Source: an uncultured Prevotellaceae bacterium (GTDB lineage: Bacteria; Bacteroidota; Bacteroidia; Bacteroidales; Bacteroidaceae). Taken from it: a DNA stretch of 64,000 nt. A program made the position numbers and the translations under genes. This document shows, piece by piece, positions 26,971-35,346 of this stretch. The notes under the pieces were generated by a model, which was not told the DNA's origin, ran no database searches, and worked only from the letters and a program-made list of their open reading frames with translations. The stretch covers positions 1 through 64,000 of the forward strand of contig CACZPU010000051.1 of the NCBI GenBank assembly GCA_902783165.1. The letters run 5' to 3'. Within the stretch, counting starts at the first letter, position 1. Each line of letters starts with the position of its first letter.

Positions 26971-27852
26971 ATGAAAACGAATTATTATTTGGCAATGTGT
27001 CTTATGATGTTGCTTTGCCCTTCCAAGGCAGATGCACAACAGAGCATTCAGAAAGCTTTCGATACACTCATTAAAAGCAAGAAAGCAGAAGTGAGTTCGA
27101 CACTTTCTGTTAGCAAAGAACCGGAAACAGGAGAAAAGACGTCTCAGGCAGATATTTTTGAGTTTTGTATTTCTAAAGACGACTCTTTGTTGGTAGAGAA
27201 TGTCATGAAGGCTTTTGAGTCAGATCGTGAGAATGCGTATGAAATCAACTTTAAGAATAATCCTCCAAAGTTGAAGAAAGAGAAGGCTGCGGGAACTTTC
27301 AGCAACAACCTATCATCACCTTATTTCACTCAGCCACAAAACTTTCTGACACCCCATGACGTGATTGTAATACTTGCAGGGAGTGATGAATATAGAAGAG
27401 AAATCACAATTGGAATTATTCCTGGCTCATCGTATGCCTATGCTTTGTTCCTTGACAAAAAAGACAAGACGGGAAAGCACCGTTATGCATATGCTATAGA
27501 ATGGGTTGAGGAAAACCAAAATATCAAAGGACGACTGATTGTTACCTATGCTCTGATGAATAAATACAGGAAAACTTCCGAATTCCCGCAACTTTTTCAG
27601 CCAAACAAGAATGCTTCTCCATCATGGCTTTCACAATTTGGAAGTTTGAAAGATGTCTTCCGAAAGGTGGCTAAGTCGCCTTCTGCCACAATGGTAGCCT
27701 ACAACATCTACGCCAAATGCAAGGATGCGAAGGATGTTCCTGCTACCGACATTGGCATTGCTGTTGAAGAGTTGGAGAGGATGAAAAAGCTAACCGATGA
27801 CGAATATATTATATCACTGTTTGACCATTCCATCAAAGCATTGAAGAAATAG
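26971..27852 (+). CDS. Secreted protein of unknown function in the sigma operon
   Basis: A 293-aa exported protein with signal peptide MKTNYYLAMCLMMLLCPSKADA; the start at 26971 is preferred to an ATG at 26893 inside the previous gene. The mature part has no motif I recognise. It begins with a helix (QSIQKAFDTLIKSKKAEV), contains a beta-rich middle (EITIGIIPGSSYAYALFLDKKD, HRYAYAIEWVEENQN) and ends in a charged helical region. As third gene of the sigma/anti-sigma set it is probably a target or sensor of that regulon. It converges on the EamA gene with 3 bp between stops. Confidence 0.65.
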   Translation: MKTNYYLAMCLMMLLCPSKADAQQSIQKAFDTLIKSKKAEVSSTLSVSKEPETGEKTSQADIFEFCISKDDSLLVENVMKAFESDRENAYEINFKNNPPKLKKEKAAGTFSNNLSSPYFTQPQNFLTPHDVIVILAGSDEYRREITIGIIPGSSYAYALFLDKKDKTGKHRYAYAIEWVEENQNIKGRLIVTYALMNKYRKTSEFPQLFQPNKNASPSWLSQFGSLKDVFRKVAKSPSATMVAYNIYAKCKDAKDVPATDIGIAVEELERMKKLTDDEYIISLFDHSIKALKK

Positions 27853-27855
27853 TGG

Positions 27856-28806
27856 CTATAGCAAGAAGAACAACGAGACACCTACGCACGAAACGATAGC
27901 GCCGATAATGCTTTTCAGTGTGATGGACAGATGGAAAAAGTAATAGGAAGGCACCAAAATGAGAATGGGCGACAGTGCCATCAGTGTGCTAGCGATGCCT
28001 GCAGCTGTGTAGTTGAGTGCCATCAGTGATAAACTGACACCAATGAACGGACCGGCAAATACTGCAGTGAGCATAGCCAACAGCCCTTTGCGATTATGCA
28101 GCGACTGGCGGATGGTCTTGATGTTGCTGTTCTTTTTATGGCTGATAATTAAGTAGAAGAAATAAAAACAAACTAAACCGGCCAGGCAACGCACCATGTT
28201 CGCTCCGAAAGGCAGATAGGTCTCTATATTTGGCAATACTTCGGCTGGAACGCTGGCTGTATATTTGTCAAGTCCAATCTTGCTAAGCACCAGACCAACA
28301 CCTTGTCCTAGTCCGGCACCGATGCCGAAAAGGATGCCTTTAGTGGGTAGCTGTAGGGCAAATGTGTGCTTTTCTCCGCGCCCTAGCACCGAAATGGCAA
28401 TACCCAGTAGCGTCACGGCCATGGCCAACAGTGAGTTCCATCCGAGCGTTTGTCCAAGCATTATCCAAGCAAAAATTGCCGTGAACATAGGTGCAAGAGT
28501 CATCAGAAGTTGTCCGTAGCGCGAACCGATACTGAGATAGCTGTTGAACAGGCACCAGTCTCCGAAGAAATAGCCGACGAAACCAGACAGCAACAGCCAT
28601 CCCCATGCCTCATTACTGGCATAGGCGGGGTAGGGGACTCCAAAGACTGCCCACATGAGCAAGGCCGACAACACCAATGCCACCCCCATCCGCCATACGT
28701 TCATCACAAACACGCCCAGCCGCTTGCTTCCTACTTCTGCAGCAAGAGCTGATATTGTCCATAATACAGACACGCATAGCGATATGATTTCACCTATATA
28801 TTGCAT
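27856..28806 (-). CDS. EamA/DMT-family transporter
   Basis: A 316-aa inner-membrane protein with about ten hydrophobic helices arranged as two EamA repeats (first repeat ending MAVTLLGIAISVLGRG; second ending IIGAIVSCVGVSLFFLL). It belongs to the drug/metabolite transporter superfamily, whose members export or import amino acids, nucleosides or other small metabolites; the substrate is unknown. It is divergent from lysS, with a TACCTTTG box at 28858-28851 before its ATG. Confidence 0.85.
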   Translation of the reverse strand: MQYIGEIISLCVSVLWTISALAAEVGSKRLGVFVMNVWRMGVALVLSALLMWAVFGVPYPAYASNEAWGWLLLSGFVGYFFGDWCLFNSYLSIGSRYGQLLMTLAPMFTAIFAWIMLGQTLGWNSLLAMAVTLLGIAISVLGRGEKHTFALQLPTKGILFGIGAGLGQGVGLVLSKIGLDKYTASVPAEVLPNIETYLPFGANMVRCLAGLVCFYFFYLIISHKKNSNIKTIRQSLHNRKGLLAMLTAVFAGPFIGVSLSLMALNYTAAGIASTLMALSPILILVPSYYFFHLSITLKSIIGAIVSCVGVSLFFLL

Positions 28807-28850
28807 TTTCCTTTAGTTTTTTAATTAATGTCTCGATTAGTTTTCGGTGG

Positions 28851-28858
28851 CAAAGGTA
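28851..28858 (-). promoter_or_regulatory. TAnnTTTG box of the EamA gene
   Basis: CAAAGGTA on the plus strand (TACCTTTG on the minus), 44 bp upstream of the EamA start. The -33 region is A-rich and not a clear TTTG. Confidence 0.5.
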
Positions 28859-28888
28859 CATATATTTTTTGAATAATTATAAAAAAGG

Positions 28889-28920
28889 TTGGGATAGTTC
28901 GGATTAATTTCGTATCTTTG
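28889..28920 (+). promoter_or_regulatory. lysS promoter
   Basis: TTG at 28889-28891, a 21-bp spacer and TATCTTTG at 28913-28920, 30 bp before the lysS ATG at 28951. Confidence 0.7.
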
Positions 28921-28950
28921 CACCGATATATCGATTTACATCATCAGAAT

Positions 28951-30687
28951 ATGAACGTTTTAGAATTAAGTGAGCAGGAGATTGGCAGACGAGAGAGTCT
29001 ACAGCAACTGCGCAACATGGGTATTGATCCATACCCAGCAGCCGAGTTCCCAACCAATGCATTCAGTACTGGCATCCGTGATGAGTTCCGTGATGAGGAT
29101 GCTCCACGTGAGGTTAGCATAGCTGGTCGTATGATGAGCCGCCGAGTGATGGGCAAGGCTTCTTTTGTTGAGCTTCAGGATTCCAAGGGCAGAATACAGG
29201 TATATATAACCCGCGATGACATCTGTCCAAGTGATGATAAAGAATTATACAACACCGTGTTCAAAAAACTTATGGACATTGGCGATTTCATTGGTATCAG
29301 AGGCTTTGTTTTCCGCACCCAGACAGGTGAAATTTCTGTGCATGCCAAAGAACTGAAACTGCTATCTAAGAGTTTGAAGCCACTACCCATAGTAAAATAC
29401 AAAGATGGGGTGGCCTATGACAAGTTCGATGATCCCGAACTGCGTTACCGGCAGCGCTACGTCGACCTGGTGGTCAATGAAGGTGTGAAAGACACTTTCT
29501 TGCAGCGTGCCACCGTATTGCGTACCATGCGCAGTGTACTCGATGAGGCAGGTTACACAGAAGTGGAGACTCCTACATTGCAGATGATTGCTGGCGGTGC
29601 ATCGGCTCGTCCATTCATCACCCATTTCAATGCGCTCGACCAGGATATGTACATGCGCATTGCCACAGAACTATATTTGAAACGTCTGATTGTTGGCGGT
29701 TTTGAAGGTGTCTACGAAATAGGCAAGAACTTCCGAAACGAGGGCATGGACCGCAACCATAACCCGGAGTTCACTTGCATGGAACTGTATGTGCAGTATA
29801 AGGACTACAACTGGATGATGTCGTTCACGGAGAAATTACTTGAAACCATCTGCATTGCCGTGAATGGAAAGCCAGAGCGTGAAATTGATGGTCAGATTAT
29901 TTCCTTTAAGGCTCCATACAGAAGGCTTCCCATTCTGGATGCCATCCTTGAGAAAACTGGGTTCGACTGTAATGGTAAATCTGAAGAAGAAATTCGTGCC
30001 TTCTGCATGAAAAAAGGCATGGAGGTGGACGAAACCATGGGTAAGGGCAAATTGATAGACGAGCTTTTCGGCGAATTCTGCGAAGGCTCCTTCATCCAAC
30101 CCACTTTCATTACCGATTATCCTGTGGAGATGTCGCCCCTCACCAAGATGCACCGTTCAAAGCCTGGATTGACTGAGCGCTTCGAACTGATGGTGAACGG
30201 GAAGGAATTAGCCAATGCCTATTCCGAATTGAACGACCCCATCGATCAGGAAGAGCGTTTCGTTGAGCAGATGAGGCTTGCTGACAAAGGCGATGATGAG
30301 GCTATGATTATCGACCAAGACTTCCTCCGTGCATTACAATATGGCATGCCGCCTACCTCTGGTATCGGCATCGGTATCGATAGATTGGTCATGCTGATGA
30401 CAGGAAAGACATTCATTCAGGAAGTGCTTTTCTTTCCTCAGATGAAGCCTGAGAAAAAGATTCCGCAAAGTAGCGTTGCCGAATGGGCTGCTGTAGGTGT
30501 TTGTGAAGAATGGGTGCCAGTGCTTCGCAAGGCAGGTTTCAACCTTATTAGCAATATTAAGGACGAAAAAGCGCAAGGGTTGCAGCAGAAGATAGGTGAT
30601 ATTGTGAAGAAATACAAACTCGAATTGCAAAAACCCACTGTTGCCGATGTGCAGGGTTGGATTGATAAGGTTGCAGAGCAATCATAA
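28951..30687 (+). CDS. lysS: Lysyl-tRNA synthetase, class II
   Basis: A 578-aa enzyme that charges tRNA-Lys. N-terminal OB-fold anticodon-binding domain ([23 protein letters not shown]), then the class II core: motif 2 in [25 protein letters not shown] and motif 3 in [15 protein letters not shown]. About 75 extra residues follow the usual end (after FFPQMKPEK). They form a helical tail ([19 protein letters not shown] ... [15 protein letters not shown]) resembling a helix-hairpin-helix extension seen in Bacteroidetes LysS. The start at 28951 follows the promoter. gpsA follows after 29 bp, a gene pair common in this phylum. Confidence 0.96.
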   Translation: MNVLELSEQEIGRRESLQQLRNMGIDPYPAAEFPTNAFSTGIRDEFRDEDAPREVSIAGRMMSRRVMGKASFVELQDSKGRIQVYITRDDICPSDDKELYNTVFKKLMDIGDFIGIRGFVFRTQTGEISVHAKELKLLSKSLKPLPIVKYKDGVAYDKFDDPELRYRQRYVDLVVNEGVKDTFLQRATVLRTMRSVLDEAGYTEVETPTLQMIAGGASARPFITHFNALDQDMYMRIATELYLKRLIVGGFEGVYEIGKNFRNEGMDRNHNPEFTCMELYVQYKDYNWMMSFTEKLLETICIAVNGKPEREIDGQIISFKAPYRRLPILDAILEKTGFDCNGKSEEEIRAFCMKKGMEVDETMGKGKLIDELFGEFCEGSFIQPTFITDYPVEMSPLTKMHRSKPGLTERFELMVNGKELANAYSELNDPIDQEERFVEQMRLADKGDDEAMIIDQDFLRALQYGMPPTSGIGIGIDRLVMLMTGKTFIQEVLFFPQMKPEKKIPQSSVAEWAAVGVCEEWVPVLRKAGFNLISNIKDEKAQGLQQKIGDIVKKYKLELQKPTVADVQGWIDKVAEQS

Positions 30688-30716
30688 TTGATGAAAAGAC
30701 CTAACAGGGCATTAAG

Positions 30717-31712
30717 ATGTTTGATTGTGGAAGAATAGCCATCATTGGCGGTGGCAGTTGGGCTACTGCCATTGCCAAGATTGTGGTAGGACATACCCAC
30801 CATATTGGATGGTATATGCGTCGCGACGACCGTATTGAGGATTTCCGCCGAATGGGACATAACCCGGCCTATCTCACTAGTGTTCATTTTGATACTGATG
30901 AGATAGAGTTCTCGAGCGATATCAACAAGATAGTGCAAAGCTATGACACATTGGTGTTTGTCACTCCTTCGCCCTATCTGAAAAACCATTTGAAGAAACT
31001 GAAAACACGTCTGCGCGATAAATTCGTCATCACCGCCATCAAAGGTATCGTGCCTGATGAGAATCTGGTTTGCTCTGAGTATTTTCATCAGGTCTACGAT
31101 GTTCCTTACGACAATCTAGCCTGTATAGGAGGTCCTTCACACGCTGAGGAAGTGGCTTTAGAGCGTCTGTCCTATCTTACTATTGGATGTTCTGACCGCG
31201 AGAAAGCCCAGTGCTTTGCTGATTTGATAGCCAGCGAATACATTAAAACAAAAATATCTACCGATGTGGTGGGAATAGAGTATTCTTCAGTGCTTAAGAA
31301 TGTTTATGCCATTGCCGCTGGCATTTGCAGCGGTCTGAAATATGGTGACAATTTCCAAAGTGTGCTGATGTCGAATGCTGTGCAAGAAATGAACAGGTTC
31401 CTCAATATAGTTCATCCCATTGAGCGCAATATCAACGATTCGGTGTATATGGGTGATTTGTTGGTGACGGGATATAGTAATTTCTCGCGCAACCGCACTT
31501 TTGGAACCATGATAGGCAAAGGCTATAGTGTGAAGTCGGCGCAAATAGAGATGGAGATGATTGCCGAGGGCTATTTTGGCACAAAGTGTATGAAAGAGGT
31601 GAACCGTCACATGCATGTCAACATGCCTATCCTCGATGCTGTGTACAATATACTCTACGAGCGCATATCTCCACAGATAGAAATCAAACTTCTTACAGAT
31701 TCATTCCGCTAA
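30717..31712 (+). CDS. gpsA: Glycerol-3-phosphate dehydrogenase (NAD(P)+)
   Basis: A 331-aa cytoplasmic enzyme that makes sn-glycerol-3-phosphate for membrane lipids. Rossmann motif IAIIGGGSWATAIAKIV at residues 7-23; LACIGGPSHAEEVA; catalytic Lys region SSVLKNVYAIAAGICSGLKYGDN; and C-terminal SRNRTFGTMIGKGYS. Co-transcribed with lysS. The downstream 520 bp hold no gene. Confidence 0.94.
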   Translation: MFDCGRIAIIGGGSWATAIAKIVVGHTHHIGWYMRRDDRIEDFRRMGHNPAYLTSVHFDTDEIEFSSDINKIVQSYDTLVFVTPSPYLKNHLKKLKTRLRDKFVITAIKGIVPDENLVCSEYFHQVYDVPYDNLACIGGPSHAEEVALERLSYLTIGCSDREKAQCFADLIASEYIKTKISTDVVGIEYSSVLKNVYAIAAGICSGLKYGDNFQSVLMSNAVQEMNRFLNIVHPIERNINDSVYMGDLLVTGYSNFSRNRTFGTMIGKGYSVKSAQIEMEMIAEGYFGTKCMKEVNRHMHVNMPILDAVYNILYERISPQIEIKLLTDSFR

Positions 31713-32236
31713 TTTTTTTGTCCATGCGCTTGTTTCGTCCAAGTGGCTGATAGTGATATTGGAGGGGTGTGCCCTATTCTTTTTTGGAGGTTATTATTTG
31801 AATATTACCATACACAATCTTCTCGTTTTTCAAAACTATATTAACTATTTCGGAAAGATAAAGTCTTTATTCGTAATACTTTAATGGCTTGAGTGTGGAT
31901 TCAAGTGTGCGTTGTTGCGGTATATAAACATATTTAACAATTTATCTGTTGTTATATAGCGAGAAGATCTGGTTTCCAGTCATTGCGTGTTCTGTCGGTA
32001 GAGGATGTAGGGATATTGAAGGTTGTTGGACAAATCTTTATCTTTCACTTTGCTAAACCTCATCTTTTGAATGGTGACAGATTATCCGATTTTGCGTACT
32101 TGTTTATTGTATGGTTATGTGATAAGTTGTTTCATTCAAGTTGATAAGTTGCCTTTTTTGCAAATGGTAATTTTTTACATATAGGTTAAACTTTTTTACC
32201 TTGCAAGCGTCAAATCATTATAACAACAAACTATAT
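31713..32236. other. Gene-free stretch with a copy of the dispersed repeat element
   Basis: No credible ORF. Two degenerate 12-bp units (GAGTGTGGATTC, AAGTGTGCGTTG) lie at 31891-31914. A 22-bp unit, CTAAACCTCATCTTTTGAAT plus GG, lies at 32053-32074 and matches the 22-bp unit of 326-523 at 18 of 22 positions. Order, strand and rough spacing are as at 166-523. A weak TACCTTGC box precedes the next gene at about 32197. Confidence 0.6.
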
Positions 32237-35215
32237 ATGACTAATCGCTTTTTATTTTTGTTTTTATTGCTGGCAGCTACATGCTGTACAATGGCACAAA
32301 ACAGAAGGGTTTCAGGTTCAATTATCGATAACGATTCAAAAGAGGCTGTGATGCAAGTCACTGTCCAATTGCTGAAGAATGACAGTTCATTTGTTGCGGG
32401 CACTTTAACCGCCGAGGATGGTGGCTTCTCTGTTGTCGCCCCGACTAATGGTGACTATATTTTGAAGTTTACTAGTGTGGGATATAAAGCGTTGTATCGC
32501 AACGTGAAGATAGAAAAGTCTAACAATGACAGTTTGGGCGTTATTCCATTTAAGGCAGATGCCATCATGTTGGAAGGTATTACGAAGACTGCAAATGCAG
32601 CCAAGGTGGTTGTCGTGGAAGATACATTTGTATATAATGCTGCCGCTTATCGTGTTCCCGAGGGTTCTGTTGTAGAAGAACTAGTGAAGAAACTGCCAGG
32701 TGCAGAAATTAGTGACGATGGAACGATTACCATCAATGGCAAGACGGTGAGGAAAATCAAGGTGGACGGAAAGGAATTTATGCAGGGCGATACAAAGATA
32801 GCTATGCAGAATCTTCCCACATCGATAGTTGAAAAGGTGAAAGCTTATGACGAGAAAAGTGATATGGCACGTATTACCGGTATTGACGATGGTGACGAGT
32901 CGACCGTTCTTGATTTCGGCCTAAAGGAAGGCATGCACAAAGGATTCTTTGCCAATGCCGATTTGGGTATTGGAACTAAACATCGTTATGCAGAGAAAGC
33001 GATGGGCTCTTATATGAATAGTAAGTCGAGAGTGACTGCTTTGGGGAATGCCAATAACGTGAATGACCAAGGCTTTCCTGGCGGAGGTGGAGGGGGACGT
33101 TTTGGCGGTGGTCGCAATGGTCGGAATGCCAGCAAGATGCTTGGTCTTAACTATAATTATGAGATAAAAGACAAGCTGAAAGTGGATGGCAGCTTGGCGT
33201 GGAATCATAGTGATGGAGACAGCCGTTCGGAGACATCGGCAGAGAATTTCGTGAGCAAGGTAGGAGCGTTCTCTAACAGCCTGAGCCAGAATTTCTCACG
33301 CAACAATAATGTCGATGCCCGATTGAAGATAGAATGGCGTCCCAATCCGCTTACCAATATCATCCTCAACCCTAATGTCAATTATTCCACCGGCGACGGG
33401 CATACTTTGGGAAGCAGTGCTTCTTATCACAAGAACCCTTATGACTATGTAACCAATCCACTGGATGAAAAGGACATGAATGTGCTAGCAGCCAACAATC
33501 TGATAGTGAACAGCCGAGGAAACCAGTCGGTTTCGTATAATGACCGTCTTGGAACTGGCGTTTCGCTACAGTTGAATCGCAAGCTCAACGACCGAGGACG
33601 AAACTTGACATTCCGCGCATCTCTGAACTACAATGACAATGGGAGCAAGAGTCTCTCCGAGTCTTCTGTTCATCTTTACCAAGTAAAAAATTCTTTGGGA
33701 AATGACTCAACCTATCTCACAAACCGATACAATCTGACGCCAACGAAGAGTTGGAGCTATGTGTTGCAGTCAACTTATAGCGAACCTATCTTCAAAAATG
33801 TGTTTTTACAATTCAACTACCAGTTCAACTACCGATATAATAAGAGCGACCGTTCTACATACGATTTCAGCAACTATAAGTATAGTATGATAGACCAATA
33901 TGGAGAACGCTACGGTGGATGGGACGAGTATTTCCTGTCGTTGGGTTATCCGCTTGACTATTACCTTGATGAAGACTTGAGCCGTTTCTCTGAGTATTCC
34001 AACTATATTCATGAACTGAACACCACGTTGAGAGTGATTCGTGAGAAGTATCAGTTGACGGCGGGTTTCATGGTAAAGCCCGAGAAATCACACTATGTGC
34101 AACATTATCAAGGCGTTAACACCGACACGGTGAGGACAATAGTGAATTTAACACCAACCCTCTCCATGCGTTATCGTTTTAGCAAAGTGAGTCGTCTGCA
34201 GATAGATTTACGCGGAAACACTTCGCAGCCCAGCATCAACGACCTGCTAGATATCACCGACGACAGCGACCCTCTGAACATTCGCAAGGGAAATCCAGGG
34301 TTGAAGTCGTCGTTCACCTATAACCTTCGCACCAACTACAATAATTATTTCCAGAATCATCAACGCTCTATTTCGGTGAATATGAATTTCAGCAGCACGC
34401 GTAATTCAATATCGAATATGGTGACTTATGATGAATTGACCGGTGGAAGAACTACCCGACCGGAGAATATCAATGGCAACTGGAACGGTAGTGTGGGAGT
34501 TACGCTGAGTACGGCCATCGATACTCTGGGTGTTTGGAATTTGAGCAGTTCAACCAATTTCAACTTTACCAACCGAGTGGGCTATCTTTATCAGAATGAT
34601 TTGCATGAGTCGCAGAAAAACACCACCCGAACCACGGCATGGCGCGAGCGTTTGCAGCTGAGCTTTAGAAAGAATTGGTTTGAGGCAACAGCCGATGGCT
34701 CGCTGAATTACAGCCATACCAGAAACCTGTTGCAAAGTCAGAACAACATGGACACATGGCAGTTTTCCTATGGTGCCAGCGTGAATATTTTTGCCCCGTG
34801 GGGCATGTCGTTGTCAACAGATATGCACGAACAGAGTCGCCGCGGTTACAGTGATGCATCGATGAATACAAATGAACTGATTTGGAATGCACAACTTGCC
34901 CAAAGTTTCCTCAAGGGAAAGTCGCTCACCGTGACACTGCAGTTCTACGACCTTCTGCACCAACAGAGTAACTTCAGCAGAACTATCAATGAGATGCGTC
35001 GAAGTGATACTCAGCACAACAGCATCAATAGCTATGCCATGCTGCATGTTATTTACCGCTTCAACGCATTTGGAGGTCGTGAGGCACGCCGTGGCATGCG
35101 TGGACAAATGCGTGGTTTTGAGAGAGGCTTTGGCGATCCGACCCAGCGAAGAGGTGGCATTGGAAGTGGTCGTGGCGGAGGTTTCGGCGGTGGACGTTCT
35201 GGAGGGAGACGATAA
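32237..35215 (+). CDS. Outer-membrane beta-barrel receptor (OMP_b-brl_3), copy 1
   Basis: A 992-aa TonB-receptor-like protein without a SusD partner. Signal peptide MTNRFLFLFLLLAATCCTMAQ (start at 32237); carboxypeptidase-regulatory-like domain (RVSGSIIDNDSKEAVMQVTVQLL); plug-like region (DTFVYNAAAYRVPEGSVVEELVKKLPGAEI); then a barrel ending HVIYRFNAFGG. A Gly-rich stretch sits inside the chain (GFPGGGGGGRFGGGRNGRN), and a tail of about 45 residues rich in Gly and Arg follows the last strand. Paralogous along its whole length to the next gene, 131 bp downstream, indicating tandem duplication. The substrate is unknown. Confidence 0.88.
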   Translation: MTNRFLFLFLLLAATCCTMAQNRRVSGSIIDNDSKEAVMQVTVQLLKNDSSFVAGTLTAEDGGFSVVAPTNGDYILKFTSVGYKALYRNVKIEKSNNDSLGVIPFKADAIMLEGITKTANAAKVVVVEDTFVYNAAAYRVPEGSVVEELVKKLPGAEISDDGTITINGKTVRKIKVDGKEFMQGDTKIAMQNLPTSIVEKVKAYDEKSDMARITGIDDGDESTVLDFGLKEGMHKGFFANADLGIGTKHRYAEKAMGSYMNSKSRVTALGNANNVNDQGFPGGGGGGRFGGGRNGRNASKMLGLNYNYEIKDKLKVDGSLAWNHSDGDSRSETSAENFVSKVGAFSNSLSQNFSRNNNVDARLKIEWRPNPLTNIILNPNVNYSTGDGHTLGSSASYHKNPYDYVTNPLDEKDMNVLAANNLIVNSRGNQSVSYNDRLGTGVSLQLNRKLNDRGRNLTFRASLNYNDNGSKSLSESSVHLYQVKNSLGNDSTYLTNRYNLTPTKSWSYVLQSTYSEPIFKNVFLQFNYQFNYRYNKSDRSTYDFSNYKYSMIDQYGERYGGWDEYFLSLGYPLDYYLDEDLSRFSEYSNYIHELNTTLRVIREKYQLTAGFMVKPEKSHYVQHYQGVNTDTVRTIVNLTPTLSMRYRFSKVSRLQIDLRGNTSQPSINDLLDITDDSDPLNIRKGNPGLKSSFTYNLRTNYNNYFQNHQRSISVNMNFSSTRNSISNMVTYDELTGGRTTRPENINGNWNGSVGVTLSTAIDTLGVWNLSSSTNFNFTNRVGYLYQNDLHESQKNTTRTTAWRERLQLSFRKNWFEATADGSLNYSHTRNLLQSQNNMDTWQFSYGASVNIFAPWGMSLSTDMHEQSRRGYSDASMNTNELIWNAQLAQSFLKGKSLTVTLQFYDLLHQQSNFSRTINEMRRSDTQHNSINSYAMLHVIYRFNAFGGREARRGMRGQMRGFERGFGDPTQRRGGIGSGRGGGFGGGRSGGRR

Positions 35216-35346
35216 ATTGTTAATTAATATTTGCTTCTTTTCGCAATTTTTTTCCATTTTGTGCTGATATCTTGTTAAACGATTGTGTGTTGAATGCGTC
35301 AAAAAGTGCAGACAATCACAGTTCGATAACAGAATAACAAGATTTT

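Noticed and set aside
30438..31088. 216-aa minus-strand ORF across the lysS/gpsA junction
   Set aside because: Antisense to two well-supported genes; no recognisable motif.
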